A DNA stretch of 38,981 nt from Bacillota bacterium (lineage in GTDB: Bacteria > Bacillota > Clostridia > Lachnospirales > Lachnospiraceae), in NCBI GenBank assembly GCA_023441965.1, contig JAEZNB010000034.1, forward strand, positions 1 to 38,981. Reading direction: 5' to 3'. Position numbers and translations under genes: made by a program. Of the stretch, positions 24,530 to 33,122 are shown piece after piece. Within the stretch, counting starts at the first letter, position 1, and every line of letters starts with the position of its first letter. Under the pieces are notes generated by a model. It was not told the origin of the DNA, did no database searches, and was given only the letters and a program-made list of their open reading frames with translations.

Positions 24530-25302
24530 ATCTGACCTCCGTCCTGCCCTTCTCTGCTGTTATGAGCGTCATCCTGCTTCATCTCTTTTCTAAGCTTAAT
24601 GCATTCCTGATAAAAGCCCAGCTGTTCCCTGGCATCCGGTACTGCATGGTACTCATTCGTATGCTCTGTCACAGTCCCATCGGAATTCATGATCAGGATC
24701 TTCTCGGCTAACAGTACAGCCTCCTCGATATCATGGGTTATAAAGAATAAGGTAGTCTGTCGTTTCTTTATTTCCCTTAATATCAGTTGCTGCAGCAGCT
24801 CCTTCGTCATGGCATCCAGGGCAGAGCTCGGTTCATCCATTAGGAGCAGGTCAGGCTCCCCGATCAGGGTCCTGGCCAGAGCCACCCTTTGCTGCTCCCC
24901 TCCGCTTAGCTCCCAGGGATACTTATCCTTATAGGACAGAATTCCCAGCTCTTGAAGAAGCGATGTTACCTTCTCCTGAATAGCCGCCTTGCAGCCTCTT
25001 GCCTTTAAAGGCATGCAGACCGCCTCCCAGACTGTCTGCCAGGGGAAAAGTCCCAGCTCCTGGAAGAGGAAGGCTGTCTCCTTTCTGGGACCCGTAAGAG
25101 CTTGCTGCTTCACCAGAACTCTTCCGCTATCCGGCTTAAGGAAGCCTGCCACCAAATGAAGCAGGGTACTCTTTCCTACCCCGGAGGCTCCGATCAAGGC
25201 ATAGGAAGCACCCTGCTCCAGCTCCAGCTGCAGCTTTTTAAAGATATCCTGCTTCCCATAGGAGAAGCTTACCTCTTCCAGCACGATAAAGCTCTTCTTC
25301 AT
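24526..25302 (-). CDS. ABC transporter ATP-binding protein, SsuB/TauB type
   Basis: This 258-residue ATPase has Walker A GASGVGKS (38-45), signature LSGGEQQRVALART, Walker B LLLMDEPSSALD and an ITHDIEEA switch histidine. Q-loop sequence is FLFQELGLFPW, typical of nitrate/sulfonate/taurine-type ATPases. It drives import through the permease whose start overlaps its end. A gap of about 40 bp separates it from the DapA-family gene upstream, so co-transcription with that aldolase and the dehydratase is likely. Confidence 0.9.
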   Translation of the reverse strand: MKKSFIVLEEVSFSYGKQDIFKKLQLELEQGASYALIGASGVGKSTLLHLVAGFLKPDSGRVLVKQQALTGPRKETAFLFQELGLFPWQTVWEAVCMPLKARGCKAAIQEKVTSLLQELGILSYKDKYPWELSGGEQQRVALARTLIGEPDLLLMDEPSSALDAMTKELLQQLILREIKKRQTTLFFITHDIEEAVLLAEKILIMNSDGTVTEHTNEYHAVPDAREQLGFYQECIKLRKEMKQDDAHNSREGQDGGQI

Positions 25303-25343
25303 GCTTCGCCATCATTTCCCTTCCGGTTCTGTAGTACTTTAAC

Positions 25344-26237
25344 TTACAGAATACTGATTTTACTTAAGATATCCCTGATTCGTGCGGTCTGCTCTTCATC
25401 CGCCCGGATTAAAGGTGGGGTACAGTAGTCCTCCATCTCAATCCCTCGTAGAACCATGGCCTTCTTTACCAGAGGAACAAAGGGAACCCCAAAGTCAAAC
25501 AAGCCTGCCAGGATATCCATCTGCTTCTGGAAAAATGCCATTCCCTCCGGATCCTTCCTGCGGAAGGCCCTGACCCAGCCTGTACTGACCTCCGGAGCCA
25601 CATTGGATAAGCCTCCGATGGTGCCCGCTCCTCCGCTTAAGACATTATGTCCGAAATAATCATCATAGCCGGAGAGTACCTCGAAGTACGGTACCTCCGG
25701 CAGAATTCTCTTGATCAGTTCCCTGGTATGAGCAAAATTCGTCACCGTGTCCTTACAGCCGATAACATTCTGATTCCTCTTCGCTATCCGCAGCATAACC
25801 TCAGGTTTCACATCATAACCCACCCGTTCCGGGTAATTATAGAGATAGATCGGTAGCTCCACAGCCTGGGCTACTGCATGAAAATACGCCTCAATGGCTG
25901 CATCCGGCAAGGAGAAATAATAGGGGGGCACGATGATTAGCCCATCCGCACCTTGCTCTCTTGCATATAGCGACAGCTCAAGGGTATCCTCTAATCGTGT
26001 ACTTCCTGTACCGACAATCAGCGGAACTCTTCCATGAATATATTCAGCGGCCTTGGCGACAAGCTCCTTCTTCTGTTCCATCGACAGGGCAAAAAATTCA
26101 CCTGTGCTTCCCAGAAGAATGATACCATCCACACCACCGCGAATGACGAACTCCCATATATTCTGATTGGCACGCAGATCCAGGTTCAAATCCTTATCAA
26201 AGGCCGTAACCACCGGCGTAATAAATTTCGCTTTCAT
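25344..26237 (-). CDS. Dihydrodipicolinate synthase/N-acetylneuraminate lyase family aldolase
   Basis: This 297-residue class I aldolase of the DapA/NanA family has the Schiff-base lysine K162 in VIGCKDT, Y133 in YLYNYPERVG, R138 and GSTGEFF (43-49). These match the pyruvate-handling site of the family. Biosynthetic DapA is possible. However, its position directly after an IlvD/Edd dehydratase and before an importer suggests a catabolic 2-keto-3-deoxy-sugar-acid aldolase releasing pyruvate, as in YjhH/YagE-type pathways. That function is inferred from context. AAAGGAG precedes the ATG. Confidence 0.85.
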   Translation of the reverse strand: MKAKFITPVVTAFDKDLNLDLRANQNIWEFVIRGGVDGIILLGSTGEFFALSMEQKKELVAKAAEYIHGRVPLIVGTGSTRLEDTLELSLYAREQGADGLIIVPPYYFSLPDAAIEAYFHAVAQAVELPIYLYNYPERVGYDVKPEVMLRIAKRNQNVIGCKDTVTNFAHTRELIKRILPEVPYFEVLSGYDDYFGHNVLSGGAGTIGGLSNVAPEVSTGWVRAFRRKDPEGMAFFQKQMDILAGLFDFGVPFVPLVKKAMVLRGIEMEDYCTPPLIRADEEQTARIRDILSKISIL

Positions 26238-26326
26238 ACTACCTGCTCCTTTTCTTTAAGCTTAGCTTTTCTATCCCATTCTTCTGATATGTAGGATTTC
26301 AACAGCTCCTGACCTATCCCACAGGA

Positions 26327-28048
26327 TTACTCGTAGCCTGCTCCTTCCATGGCAGATAGCGCAAGAGCTGTATATCTCTTCAGGATGCCCTTTCTCGGCG
26401 GTCTGGAGAGGATCCCCTCCTTGGCTCTCTCTGCAAAGACCAACGCCACCTCCTCGGGAGTTATCTCCTTACCCTCGATCCCGACACAGTCGAGTCTTCT
26501 CTCCTCCACGCTGTACGCAAGAATATCCCCTTCCCGCAAGTATGCGAGGGGTCCTCCGACCGCAGCCTCCGGAGAGATATGGCCGATGGCGGCTCCTCTG
26601 GTAGCTCCGGAGAATCTTCCGTCTGTAATCAGGGCTACCGTACCATTCAGCGCTTTGTCGCAGACGATGGCTTCGGTTGTCATATACATCTCCGGCATAC
26701 CCGAACCTCTGGGACCTTCATAGCGGATGACTATCACATCTCCGGGATGAATCCTGCCGTTTACCACAGCCTGATGGGCTTCCTCTTCAGAATTGAATAC
26801 TCTGGCAGGTCCCTTATGGTTATGCAGCTGCTTAACACAGGCAGAATATTTGATCACCGCTCCTTCAGGGGCGATATTTCCCTTTAATACAGCAATCGAT
26901 CCCTTCTCCTCTGCTTCCTCCACGGGGAAGATGACCTCCTCCCTGCGCAGTCCGTAGTTTGCCAGATAGCCCACGTTACGGGTAAAGAAATGATCCCGCT
27001 CCATATCCTCCAGATTCTCTCCCAAGGACTTACCGGTTACGGTAAGAACATCCAGATTCAAGTAATCCTTCAACAGAAGCTGTATCATCGGTACCCCTCC
27101 GGCAAACCAAAAGGCCTCCGTTACATGCTTGCCGCTGGGTGTAATATTCCCCAGATGTGGTATCTTATGATTGATTTCATCCACCAGCTCCGGCTCTATG
27201 ATAATGCCCAACTCCCTGGCGATGGAGGGAAGATGCAGCAAAGCATTCGTGGATCCGCCGATGGCACTGTGTACCACGAAGGCATTGAGAAAGGCCTCCT
27301 TCGTTAGAATCCTTCCTGCTGTGATATTATTCTTAAGCAGAAGGAGAATACTACGGCCCGCTTCCCTGGCATATTGAAGGATGTCCCGCATCGTAGCCGG
27401 GGCCAAGGCTGAGCCCGGTAAGGCCATGCCGAGGGCCTCTGCCATGCACTGCATCGTACTGGCTGTGCCTAGGAAGGCACAGGCACCGCAGGAGGGACAT
27501 CCGGTGATTTTATAGTCTCTAACCTCGGCATCGGTGATTTCACCCTTCCTCTTTTGCCGCAGGGAGATGTCACCGGACAGATTGGAGGTCGTCATATAGG
27601 GACCGGGCCTCATACTGCCTCCCGGTATGAAGATCGTGGGAATATCCAGTCTTGCGGCCGCCTTCAGGTGAGCAGGGATCGATTTATCACAGGAGGAGGA
27701 TAGAATCAGGCCATCCCAGGGAGTTACCCTGCCATGCAGCTCCACCATGTCACAGATTGCTTCTCTGGAGGCCAGAATATAATTCATACCGTCATGTCCC
27801 TGCGCACAACCGTCACAGAGATCTGTTGTATGGAATTGAGCAGGAAAGCCCCCGGCTTCAAATACTCCGTACTTCGCCTGCTCCGTCAGCTGATGAAGAT
27901 GGGTACTGCCCGGATGGCTGTCCCCATACACATCCTCAATCAGAATCTGTGGCTTATAGATATCCTTCTCATCCCATCCGGAACCCAGCTGTAGGGCATC
28001 AAACTGCGCCCATAAGGATCGTTCCGGTGTGCTTTTCTGTTGTAGCAT
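26327..28048 (-). CDS. IlvD/Edd family dehydratase, probably a sugar-acid (aldonate) dehydratase
   Basis: This 573-residue Fe-S dehydratase has cluster cysteines in LCDGCAQGHDG (C78/C81), SSSCDKSIPAH (C120) and GCPSCGACAFLGTASTMQC (C187/C190). The later MPEMYMTTEAI and LITDGRFSGATRG (the catalytic region) are intact. It dehydrates a 2,3-dihydroxy acid to a 2-keto acid. The CPSCGACxFxGTAxT segment is closer to aldonate dehydratases (YjhG/xylonate type) than to biosynthetic IlvD, which has GxCGGMYTANTM. The paired DapA-family aldolase supports a 2-keto-3-deoxy-sugar-acid route; a biosynthetic valine/isoleucine role cannot be ruled out. GGGAGG lies upstream of ATG 28048. Confidence 0.87.
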   Translation of the reverse strand: MLQQKSTPERSLWAQFDALQLGSGWDEKDIYKPQILIEDVYGDSHPGSTHLHQLTEQAKYGVFEAGGFPAQFHTTDLCDGCAQGHDGMNYILASREAICDMVELHGRVTPWDGLILSSSCDKSIPAHLKAAARLDIPTIFIPGGSMRPGPYMTTSNLSGDISLRQKRKGEITDAEVRDYKITGCPSCGACAFLGTASTMQCMAEALGMALPGSALAPATMRDILQYAREAGRSILLLLKNNITAGRILTKEAFLNAFVVHSAIGGSTNALLHLPSIARELGIIIEPELVDEINHKIPHLGNITPSGKHVTEAFWFAGGVPMIQLLLKDYLNLDVLTVTGKSLGENLEDMERDHFFTRNVGYLANYGLRREEVIFPVEEAEEKGSIAVLKGNIAPEGAVIKYSACVKQLHNHKGPARVFNSEEEAHQAVVNGRIHPGDVIVIRYEGPRGSGMPEMYMTTEAIVCDKALNGTVALITDGRFSGATRGAAIGHISPEAAVGGPLAYLREGDILAYSVEERRLDCVGIEGKEITPEEVALVFAERAKEGILSRPPRKGILKRYTALALSAMEGAGYE

Positions 28049-28203
28049 AACCCTATATCCTCCCTTAATCCTATCTATCAGAAATATCTTTCAGTCTATT
28101 GCTTCCTTCATTGATGTGGATATGAAGCTACAGCATCCCTATTTCATACTCATAGCCGCTTCTACCCTACTAAAGTATATCACAAGTATATCTTCAAATA
28201 CAG

Positions 28204-28240
28204 AAAAAAAAACAAGCCCCCATGAAGGGAAGGAGGCTCG
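28204..28240 (-). terminator. Strong terminator downstream of the EAL gene
   Basis: On the minus strand CGAGCCTCC (28232-28240) pairs with GGGGGCTTG (28213-28221), 9 bp including two G-U pairs, followed by nine T. It ends the histidine kinase-HD-GYP-EAL operon about 150 bp after its last stop and isolates the dehydratase operon. The rest of the 344-bp gap 28049-28392 holds no recognisable gene or RNA. TATACT copies near 28163-28182 (minus strand) may belong to the dehydratase promoter, without a good -35. Confidence 0.82.
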
Positions 28241-28392
28241 TTCTGTTTCTATGACAGACTGCCTGTCCTTACCCTGGGGGCGATATACCTTACCTGTTTA
28301 TATATAGCTTTCCGATATCCCAGAAACCGGCTCACACGATGTCCCCACTGCTTCTCTGCTCCCTTGCCTTCGGCTGGTCGCAGGTAATCTGT

Positions 28393-30078
28393 TCAATTCC
28401 TTGCCTTTAAGGTGGGTGTAAATTCAGGCAGCTTCTCCGGAGGAAGCGGTTTGCTGAAATAATAACCCTGCACATAATCACAGTTCATCGCTTTGATGAT
28501 ATCATGCTGTTCCTTCAGCTCTATTCCTTCTGCAATTACCTCAATGCCAAATTTATGAGCAGCCTTGATGATTGCTTCAATCAGAATGAGGTTACTCTTA
28601 ATCTCATCAATGAATTGCTTATCGATCTTAATATAATCAAAGTGGAAGAACAGCTCCGATATGTACTTCAGAGAGTTATGCCCTGTTCCGTAATCATCCA
28701 GGGACACCTTGATTCCTGTCTTCCTGATTTCGTTCAGGACTCCGAGCAGGGTGGCTTCATCCTCAACAATCGTCCTCTCTGTCAGTTCAAATTCCAGATA
28801 GGAGGGGTCTACCTGATAGGCATCCATACATTCCTTGGTATACTCGAGAATCGCCGTATCCTTTAGATCCCTGGGAGATAAGTTGATCGCTATTCTGGTA
28901 TGGATCCCTTCTTTCTTCCAAGCCTCAATCTGCATGATCGCGTGCTTGATGACCCACTTGGTGATCTGACTGATGAACTCTGCATCCTCTGCAATCTTAA
29001 TCACATCCGAAATGGGGATATTACAATAGGCACTGTCATTCCAGCGAAGCAGAGCCTCCACACCTGCCATTTCATGATTCTTAAGGTTCACCTTGGGCTG
29101 ATATACCAGCTTAAAGGTGTCATTCTGCACTGCCCGATACAGGGACATGAGGGTATTATAATGTGCCCTGCTCTCGGTGGCGATTTTCTCATCATAGGTC
29201 ACCAGCTCATTATGAGACTTTGCAGCCTGGTCAAGGGCCTTCGCCAGCTTTTCAATGACATCCTCCGTCTCGGTCCCATGTAGGGGAACACATACTAAAC
29301 CGCCCTTGATAATAACAGCAACCGGCAGATCCTGAACGTAGACCGGCTGCTTCAGCTTCCCGATAAAATCTCTCGCCATTTGACTGGCTCTCTGATCGTC
29401 CGTATCCCGAAGAAATACAATAAACTGACCGGGCGGAACAGAATAGATCAGGCCTTGGGGAAAGGCTGCCTCTGCTTCTGTCAGCAGCTTGATCTGTGTT
29501 TGTAAACCGATTTCGAAGCTGACATAACGATTAACCGTATTCATATTCATGAATTCAAATAGAAGGATGGAGCATACATACTGTCCCTGTTCCTTCAGGT
29601 ATTCTTCAAAATCCGTTTTAAATCTGTTGAGATTAGGCCGTCCGGTAAAGGTATCCTCGTATGCTCTTTTCTTCTCCTGCTCGTTAATTCTTCGGATATA
29701 ATCGATCAGTACTCCCAATACAACAACGATGACAGAGAAGATGATGATTCGGATGACCCAGGAATAAGCATCTATTCCATTTGCATCCGGTTTCTTCAGC
29801 AAAGGCCCCAGAATCAGACCGGCTATAATGGAACTGAAGATGCCGCTCCATATCCCGAAAAGAAATACTGAGATAATGATTGGGATATACATCAGATGAG
29901 CCAAGGTGCTGGGAGTACCACCTGTGATATATACCAAAAAGCCATTTAAAGCAATCAAGAAGAGGATAACTGCCCACCAACGATAACGAGCTCTGGCCAG
30001 AATACTTTTACCACCTCTTGATCCTAATAAAAACCTGTCTAGCTTCGTAAGCAAATCATTATACTTTAAATGCTTCAT
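28393..30078 (-). CDS. Membrane protein with degenerate GGDEF and intact EAL domain (c-di-GMP phosphodiesterase)
   Basis: This 561-residue protein has four predicted membrane helices (about 33-53, 60-77, 79-95, 106-127), a GGDEF-like domain (about 137-295) and an EAL domain (about 310-550). The cyclase motif is replaced by PPGQF (215-219), so diguanylate cyclase activity is not expected. The EAL residues are intact: E341-A-L, N399, E431 in ELTE, D461-D462 (DDYGTG), K484, E517 and Q537. It should hydrolyse c-di-GMP to pGpG, perhaps with the degenerate domain sensing GTP. It is last of a three-gene operon, 21 bp after the HD-GYP gene. Confidence 0.9.
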   Translation of the reverse strand: MKHLKYNDLLTKLDRFLLGSRGGKSILARARYRWWAVILFLIALNGFLVYITGGTPSTLAHLMYIPIIISVFLFGIWSGIFSSIIAGLILGPLLKKPDANGIDAYSWVIRIIIFSVIVVVLGVLIDYIRRINEQEKKRAYEDTFTGRPNLNRFKTDFEEYLKEQGQYVCSILLFEFMNMNTVNRYVSFEIGLQTQIKLLTEAEAAFPQGLIYSVPPGQFIVFLRDTDDQRASQMARDFIGKLKQPVYVQDLPVAVIIKGGLVCVPLHGTETEDVIEKLAKALDQAAKSHNELVTYDEKIATESRAHYNTLMSLYRAVQNDTFKLVYQPKVNLKNHEMAGVEALLRWNDSAYCNIPISDVIKIAEDAEFISQITKWVIKHAIMQIEAWKKEGIHTRIAINLSPRDLKDTAILEYTKECMDAYQVDPSYLEFELTERTIVEDEATLLGVLNEIRKTGIKVSLDDYGTGHNSLKYISELFFHFDYIKIDKQFIDEIKSNLILIEAIIKAAHKFGIEVIAEGIELKEQHDIIKAMNCDYVQGYYFSKPLPPEKLPEFTPTLKARN

Positions 30079-30099
30079 GCCTCGATACCATCCTTTGTA

Positions 30100-31161
30100 T
30101 CAATGTATAATCATGTCCATTAATCCGTAATCAATCAGCTCAAATAAAACTTCTACTACCTCCGGGTCCAAGCAACCTTTCTTCACATCTCCGGCCAGGA
30201 TCTCTCTGACCTGATCCATGGAAAGCTTGTCCCGATACGGCCTGTCAGAATATAATGCATCAAAGATATCCGCAACACATAATATTCTGGTCTCCTTCGT
30301 AATCTCGTCACCCCGTAGTCCATCCGGGTAACCGCTTCCATCCAGCTTCTCATGATGATGTCGGACCGGTACCAGACACTCCTTCAAGGAATCCAAGGGT
30401 CGAAGGATCGTCTCTCCGATCTCGGAATGCTTCTTGATTACCTCAAATTCCTCCCCGGTAAGCTTTCCGGGCTTATTCAAAATACTTTCCGGTACGCCTA
30501 CCTTACCGATATCATGAATCAATCCGGCTATCTCCAGAAAATCCAGCTTCAAGGGGTCAATCCCCATCCGCTCTCCCAGCATTCTGCTGATGCATCCGAC
30601 TCTTCTCGTATGTCCGTCTGTGTATCTGTCCTTCGCTTCGATTACATTTGCCAAGGTGATCACCAAATTCTTGGTGCTCTCCGTCTCCTTCGTGTAATCA
30701 TGCTTCAAGAGCTCATAAAGTCTAAGAATCTCTCTGTTGGAGTCCTCCAACTCCTGATACCTCTCCTTGAGCTCGTCCTCCAGCTCCTTCTTCTCCAGAC
30801 CATTCTTAACCACCTTGATCAGATCCTGATTGTTCCAGGGCTTTTCCAGATAATAATACAGTCCGATCTCATTTATGCTTCGAATCGCATTCTCCTTATC
30901 CGCATAGCCGGTCAAAAGGATTGTTACGGTTCCGGGACACTTCGTCTTCGCCTTCTTAAGGAATTCCAACCCATTCATCTTCGGCATCATAAAATCGGAT
31001 ATGATCAGATCTACCTGTTGCTTTTCCAGCGCCTCACAGGTCAGGGCATCCTCCACATCATTATAGATAATCACCTTTTCCTTCAGCATCAGCTGAAACA
31101 TTGTGGATAAGGTTGTTGTAATCATCCTTTCATCATCAACGACCATGATTGTTCTGTTCAA
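30100..31161 (-). CDS. Response regulator with HD-GYP c-di-GMP phosphodiesterase output domain
   Basis: This 353-residue RpfG-like protein has a receiver domain (1-125, phospho-acceptor D56, K107 in EKPW), a coiled linker (about 125-165) and an HD-GYP domain (165-353). HD-GYP motifs are HTRRV, H216-D217 (LIHDIGKVGVP), HHHEKLDGSGYPDGLRG (268-284) and DIFDALYSDRPYR, all complete for metal-dependent hydrolysis of c-di-GMP to GMP. The histidine kinase gene ends 32 bp upstream and is the obvious phosphodonor. The signal is unknown. Confidence 0.92.
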   Translation of the reverse strand: MNRTIMVVDDERMITTTLSTMFQLMLKEKVIIYNDVEDALTCEALEKQQVDLIISDFMMPKMNGLEFLKKAKTKCPGTVTILLTGYADKENAIRSINEIGLYYYLEKPWNNQDLIKVVKNGLEKKELEDELKERYQELEDSNREILRLYELLKHDYTKETESTKNLVITLANVIEAKDRYTDGHTRRVGCISRMLGERMGIDPLKLDFLEIAGLIHDIGKVGVPESILNKPGKLTGEEFEVIKKHSEIGETILRPLDSLKECLVPVRHHHEKLDGSGYPDGLRGDEITKETRILCVADIFDALYSDRPYRDKLSMDQVREILAGDVKKGCLDPEVVEVLFELIDYGLMDMIIH

Positions 31162-31193
31162 TTTTCTACTCTCCCCGGTTCCTCTCGTCCCAC

Positions 31194-32810
31194 TTAGGTT
31201 CTATCATTATGTATCGGTATCCTGATGATAAATTCAGCTCCCTTGCCAGGTTCACTGTCCACCAGAATCTCACCCTTATGGTTCTGAATGATGTTATAGC
31301 TGATATATAGTCCAAGTCCCAGACCAACACTCTCGCCTTTGGTAGTGAAGCCCGGTTCAAAGATACTTTTTAAGTCTTCCTGAGCGATTCCGCTGCCTGT
31401 ATCCCTAATCGCAATATGCAGGTAATCCTCCTGAATATAGGTCCTGATGAAGAGCTCCCCTTCTCCCTCCATAGCTTGGGATGCATTGACAATCATATTC
31501 ATTACGACCTGATTTAGCTGACCGGGATAACATTTGATCAGGGGCAGGTCACCGTATTCCTCATGAAGGGTAATTCTTCTCTTCAGCAGGTAATTGGTCA
31601 GCACCAAGACACTGCGGATTCCTTCATTGATATCTGCCTCCTGGAACTCAGCCTGATCCAGCCTGGAGAAGCTTTTCAGACTCTTGATAATATCTATGAT
31701 TCTGTTACAGGCCAAAAGATTGACCTGATTCACTTCAATGAGCTGCTTCAGTAAGGTTGACATATCCTCGTCTGCCTGGATGTTGCTACACTCCGAAATT
31801 TGGCTCAGCAGCATTTCTTCCATCTGAGCATTGCTGCTGATTGCGCCGATCGGTGTATTGATCTCATGGGTGATGGCCGCAGTCAGCAGACCGACCGACG
31901 CCATCTTCTCACTCTGAATCAGCTGTGCCTGCTGCTCCTGTATCCGAAGCTTTGACTCCTGTAATTCGTTGTTTTGTGCTTCCAGTTCCGCATTCTGATT
32001 CTCCAGTACTTCCTTCTGGTTTTCGAGTATCTCATTATAGCCGTTGAGTCTCTTCATAATACGGTTGGTCGAATCTGCGAGAGATTCGATCTCTCTGGGT
32101 GGTCTCTTCACTACGATTTCTGTATTGACTGCAGTCTCCTGATCCCCCTCTGCAATTGCCTTCACCTTCATCTCCAGTCTGGTGATCGGATTAATTGCAT
32201 GTCGAATCAGGAAAACCGAGAGGAGCTTTGATATAAGCAAGGCCACTAAGCTAAGAGCTATAATAACAAAGATAATAATCGTCAGCGTTCCGAGCAGCAG
32301 CTCCGGATTCACTCTTACGATTATTTTACCTGCCAGGGTCCCGTCAGCCTCATAGATGAATCTCTCAGCTCTTGTATCCGCATAGAAGTTAATCACATGC
32401 TCATGCGTCAGACTCTCATTGGAATAAACGACCTGATCACCGGCTTCAATCGTAATATTTATATAGTTAAAATCCCGATTATAGGGCATGAAATCATTGA
32501 TCAGGGTATTCTCATTGATTTTGTCGATCCATTCCTGAGTTCTGGGATCCCTCCTGTCGATATCGGCCAGATGACTGATTCCCAAGGACCAGTATGCCCT
32601 CCTGCTGGTGATGTCCGATTCGACTGCTATTGCCACCTTATCCGCCTGATAACCGGCATAAACTCTGGATAACATCAAGCACACAACAATGAAGATACCG
32701 CTTAAGAAGCATACGGTAATAAATGCAGTTAGATTCATAGCCCTCTTAATTCTCTTCTTAAGGGTTCTTCGATTTCTCTTCATCTGCCCAAATTCCCCTG
32801 ACTTCGACAT
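31194..32810 (-). CDS. Membrane sensor histidine kinase with HAMP domain
   Basis: This 538-residue kinase has TM1 (about 28-50), an extracellular sensor region of about 120 residues (51-171), TM2 (about 172-198), HAMP (about 199-253) and an asparagine/glutamate-rich coiled coil (256-300). A HisKA-type helix follows with phospho-acceptor H315 (THEINTPIG), then an HATPase_c domain with N box VVMNMIVNASQAM, G1 DTGSGI and G2 GLGLGLY. The THE(I/L)NTPIG form is that of kinases lacking a receiver of their own. It is first gene of the operon that also encodes its likely partner at 30100-31161. The sensor domain was not matched to a named family. Confidence 0.9.
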   Translation of the reverse strand: MSKSGEFGQMKRNRRTLKKRIKRAMNLTAFITVCFLSGIFIVVCLMLSRVYAGYQADKVAIAVESDITSRRAYWSLGISHLADIDRRDPRTQEWIDKINENTLINDFMPYNRDFNYINITIEAGDQVVYSNESLTHEHVINFYADTRAERFIYEADGTLAGKIIVRVNPELLLGTLTIIIFVIIALSLVALLISKLLSVFLIRHAINPITRLEMKVKAIAEGDQETAVNTEIVVKRPPREIESLADSTNRIMKRLNGYNEILENQKEVLENQNAELEAQNNELQESKLRIQEQQAQLIQSEKMASVGLLTAAITHEINTPIGAISSNAQMEEMLLSQISECSNIQADEDMSTLLKQLIEVNQVNLLACNRIIDIIKSLKSFSRLDQAEFQEADINEGIRSVLVLTNYLLKRRITLHEEYGDLPLIKCYPGQLNQVVMNMIVNASQAMEGEGELFIRTYIQEDYLHIAIRDTGSGIAQEDLKSIFEPGFTTKGESVGLGLGLYISYNIIQNHKGEILVDSEPGKGAEFIIRIPIHNDRT

Positions 32811-32824
32811 TCCTTACATATATT

Positions 32825-32873
32825 TTACTATATATTTCAGAAATTATATAGTAATATTTTGAATTCTTCGCAA
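32825..32873 (-). promoter_or_regulatory. Promoter of the kinase-HD-GYP-EAL operon with a perfect 10-bp inverted repeat over the -10 region
   Basis: On the minus strand TTGCGA (32868-32873) is followed after 17 bases by TATATA (32845-32850), or after 19 by TATAAT (32843-32848). TTACTATATA (32825-32834) and TATATAGTAA (32845-32854) are perfect inverted repeats with a 10-base spacer spanning the -10 and transcription start. This could be an operator. The repeat ends only 15 bp before the kinase ATG. Confidence 0.5.
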
Positions 32874-32956
32874 AAAATATCATCATTTCCATTTATTTCT
32901 CTACAAAATGCTTATAAACATCATATTTGGAATCGTGAACAGCTTTTCCTAGACCG

Positions 32957-33042
32957 AAAAAACAGGGACTTATTTTGAAAAGCACCCGATATGTCAGCTT
33001 CCTTTGTCTAACATATGGGGTGCACTTCCATCAACAGTCCCT
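32957..33042 (-). terminator. Nested hairpin terminator after the uridine kinase gene
   Basis: On the minus strand an inner 13-position stem (33011-33023 with 32982-32994, one mismatch, 16-base loop) is followed by TTTT. An outer perfect 7-bp stem, AGGGACT/AGTCCCT (33036-33042 with 32964-32970), encloses it and is followed by GTTTTTT. It lies 80 bp after the udk stop, within the 312-bp gap 32811-33122, which otherwise holds only the operon promoter above. Confidence 0.68.
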
Positions 33043-33122
33043 CATCTTATATATCATTTATTTGATCACCTGTCCTTACCTTCTGTTTCAGGGATACGGA
33101 CAGCTCTCTTATAATTACCCCT

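Noticed and set aside
32811..33122. c-di-GMP (GEMM) riboswitch ahead of the c-di-GMP operon
   Set aside because: The leader is only some tens of bases, and the conserved GEMM core was not seen.
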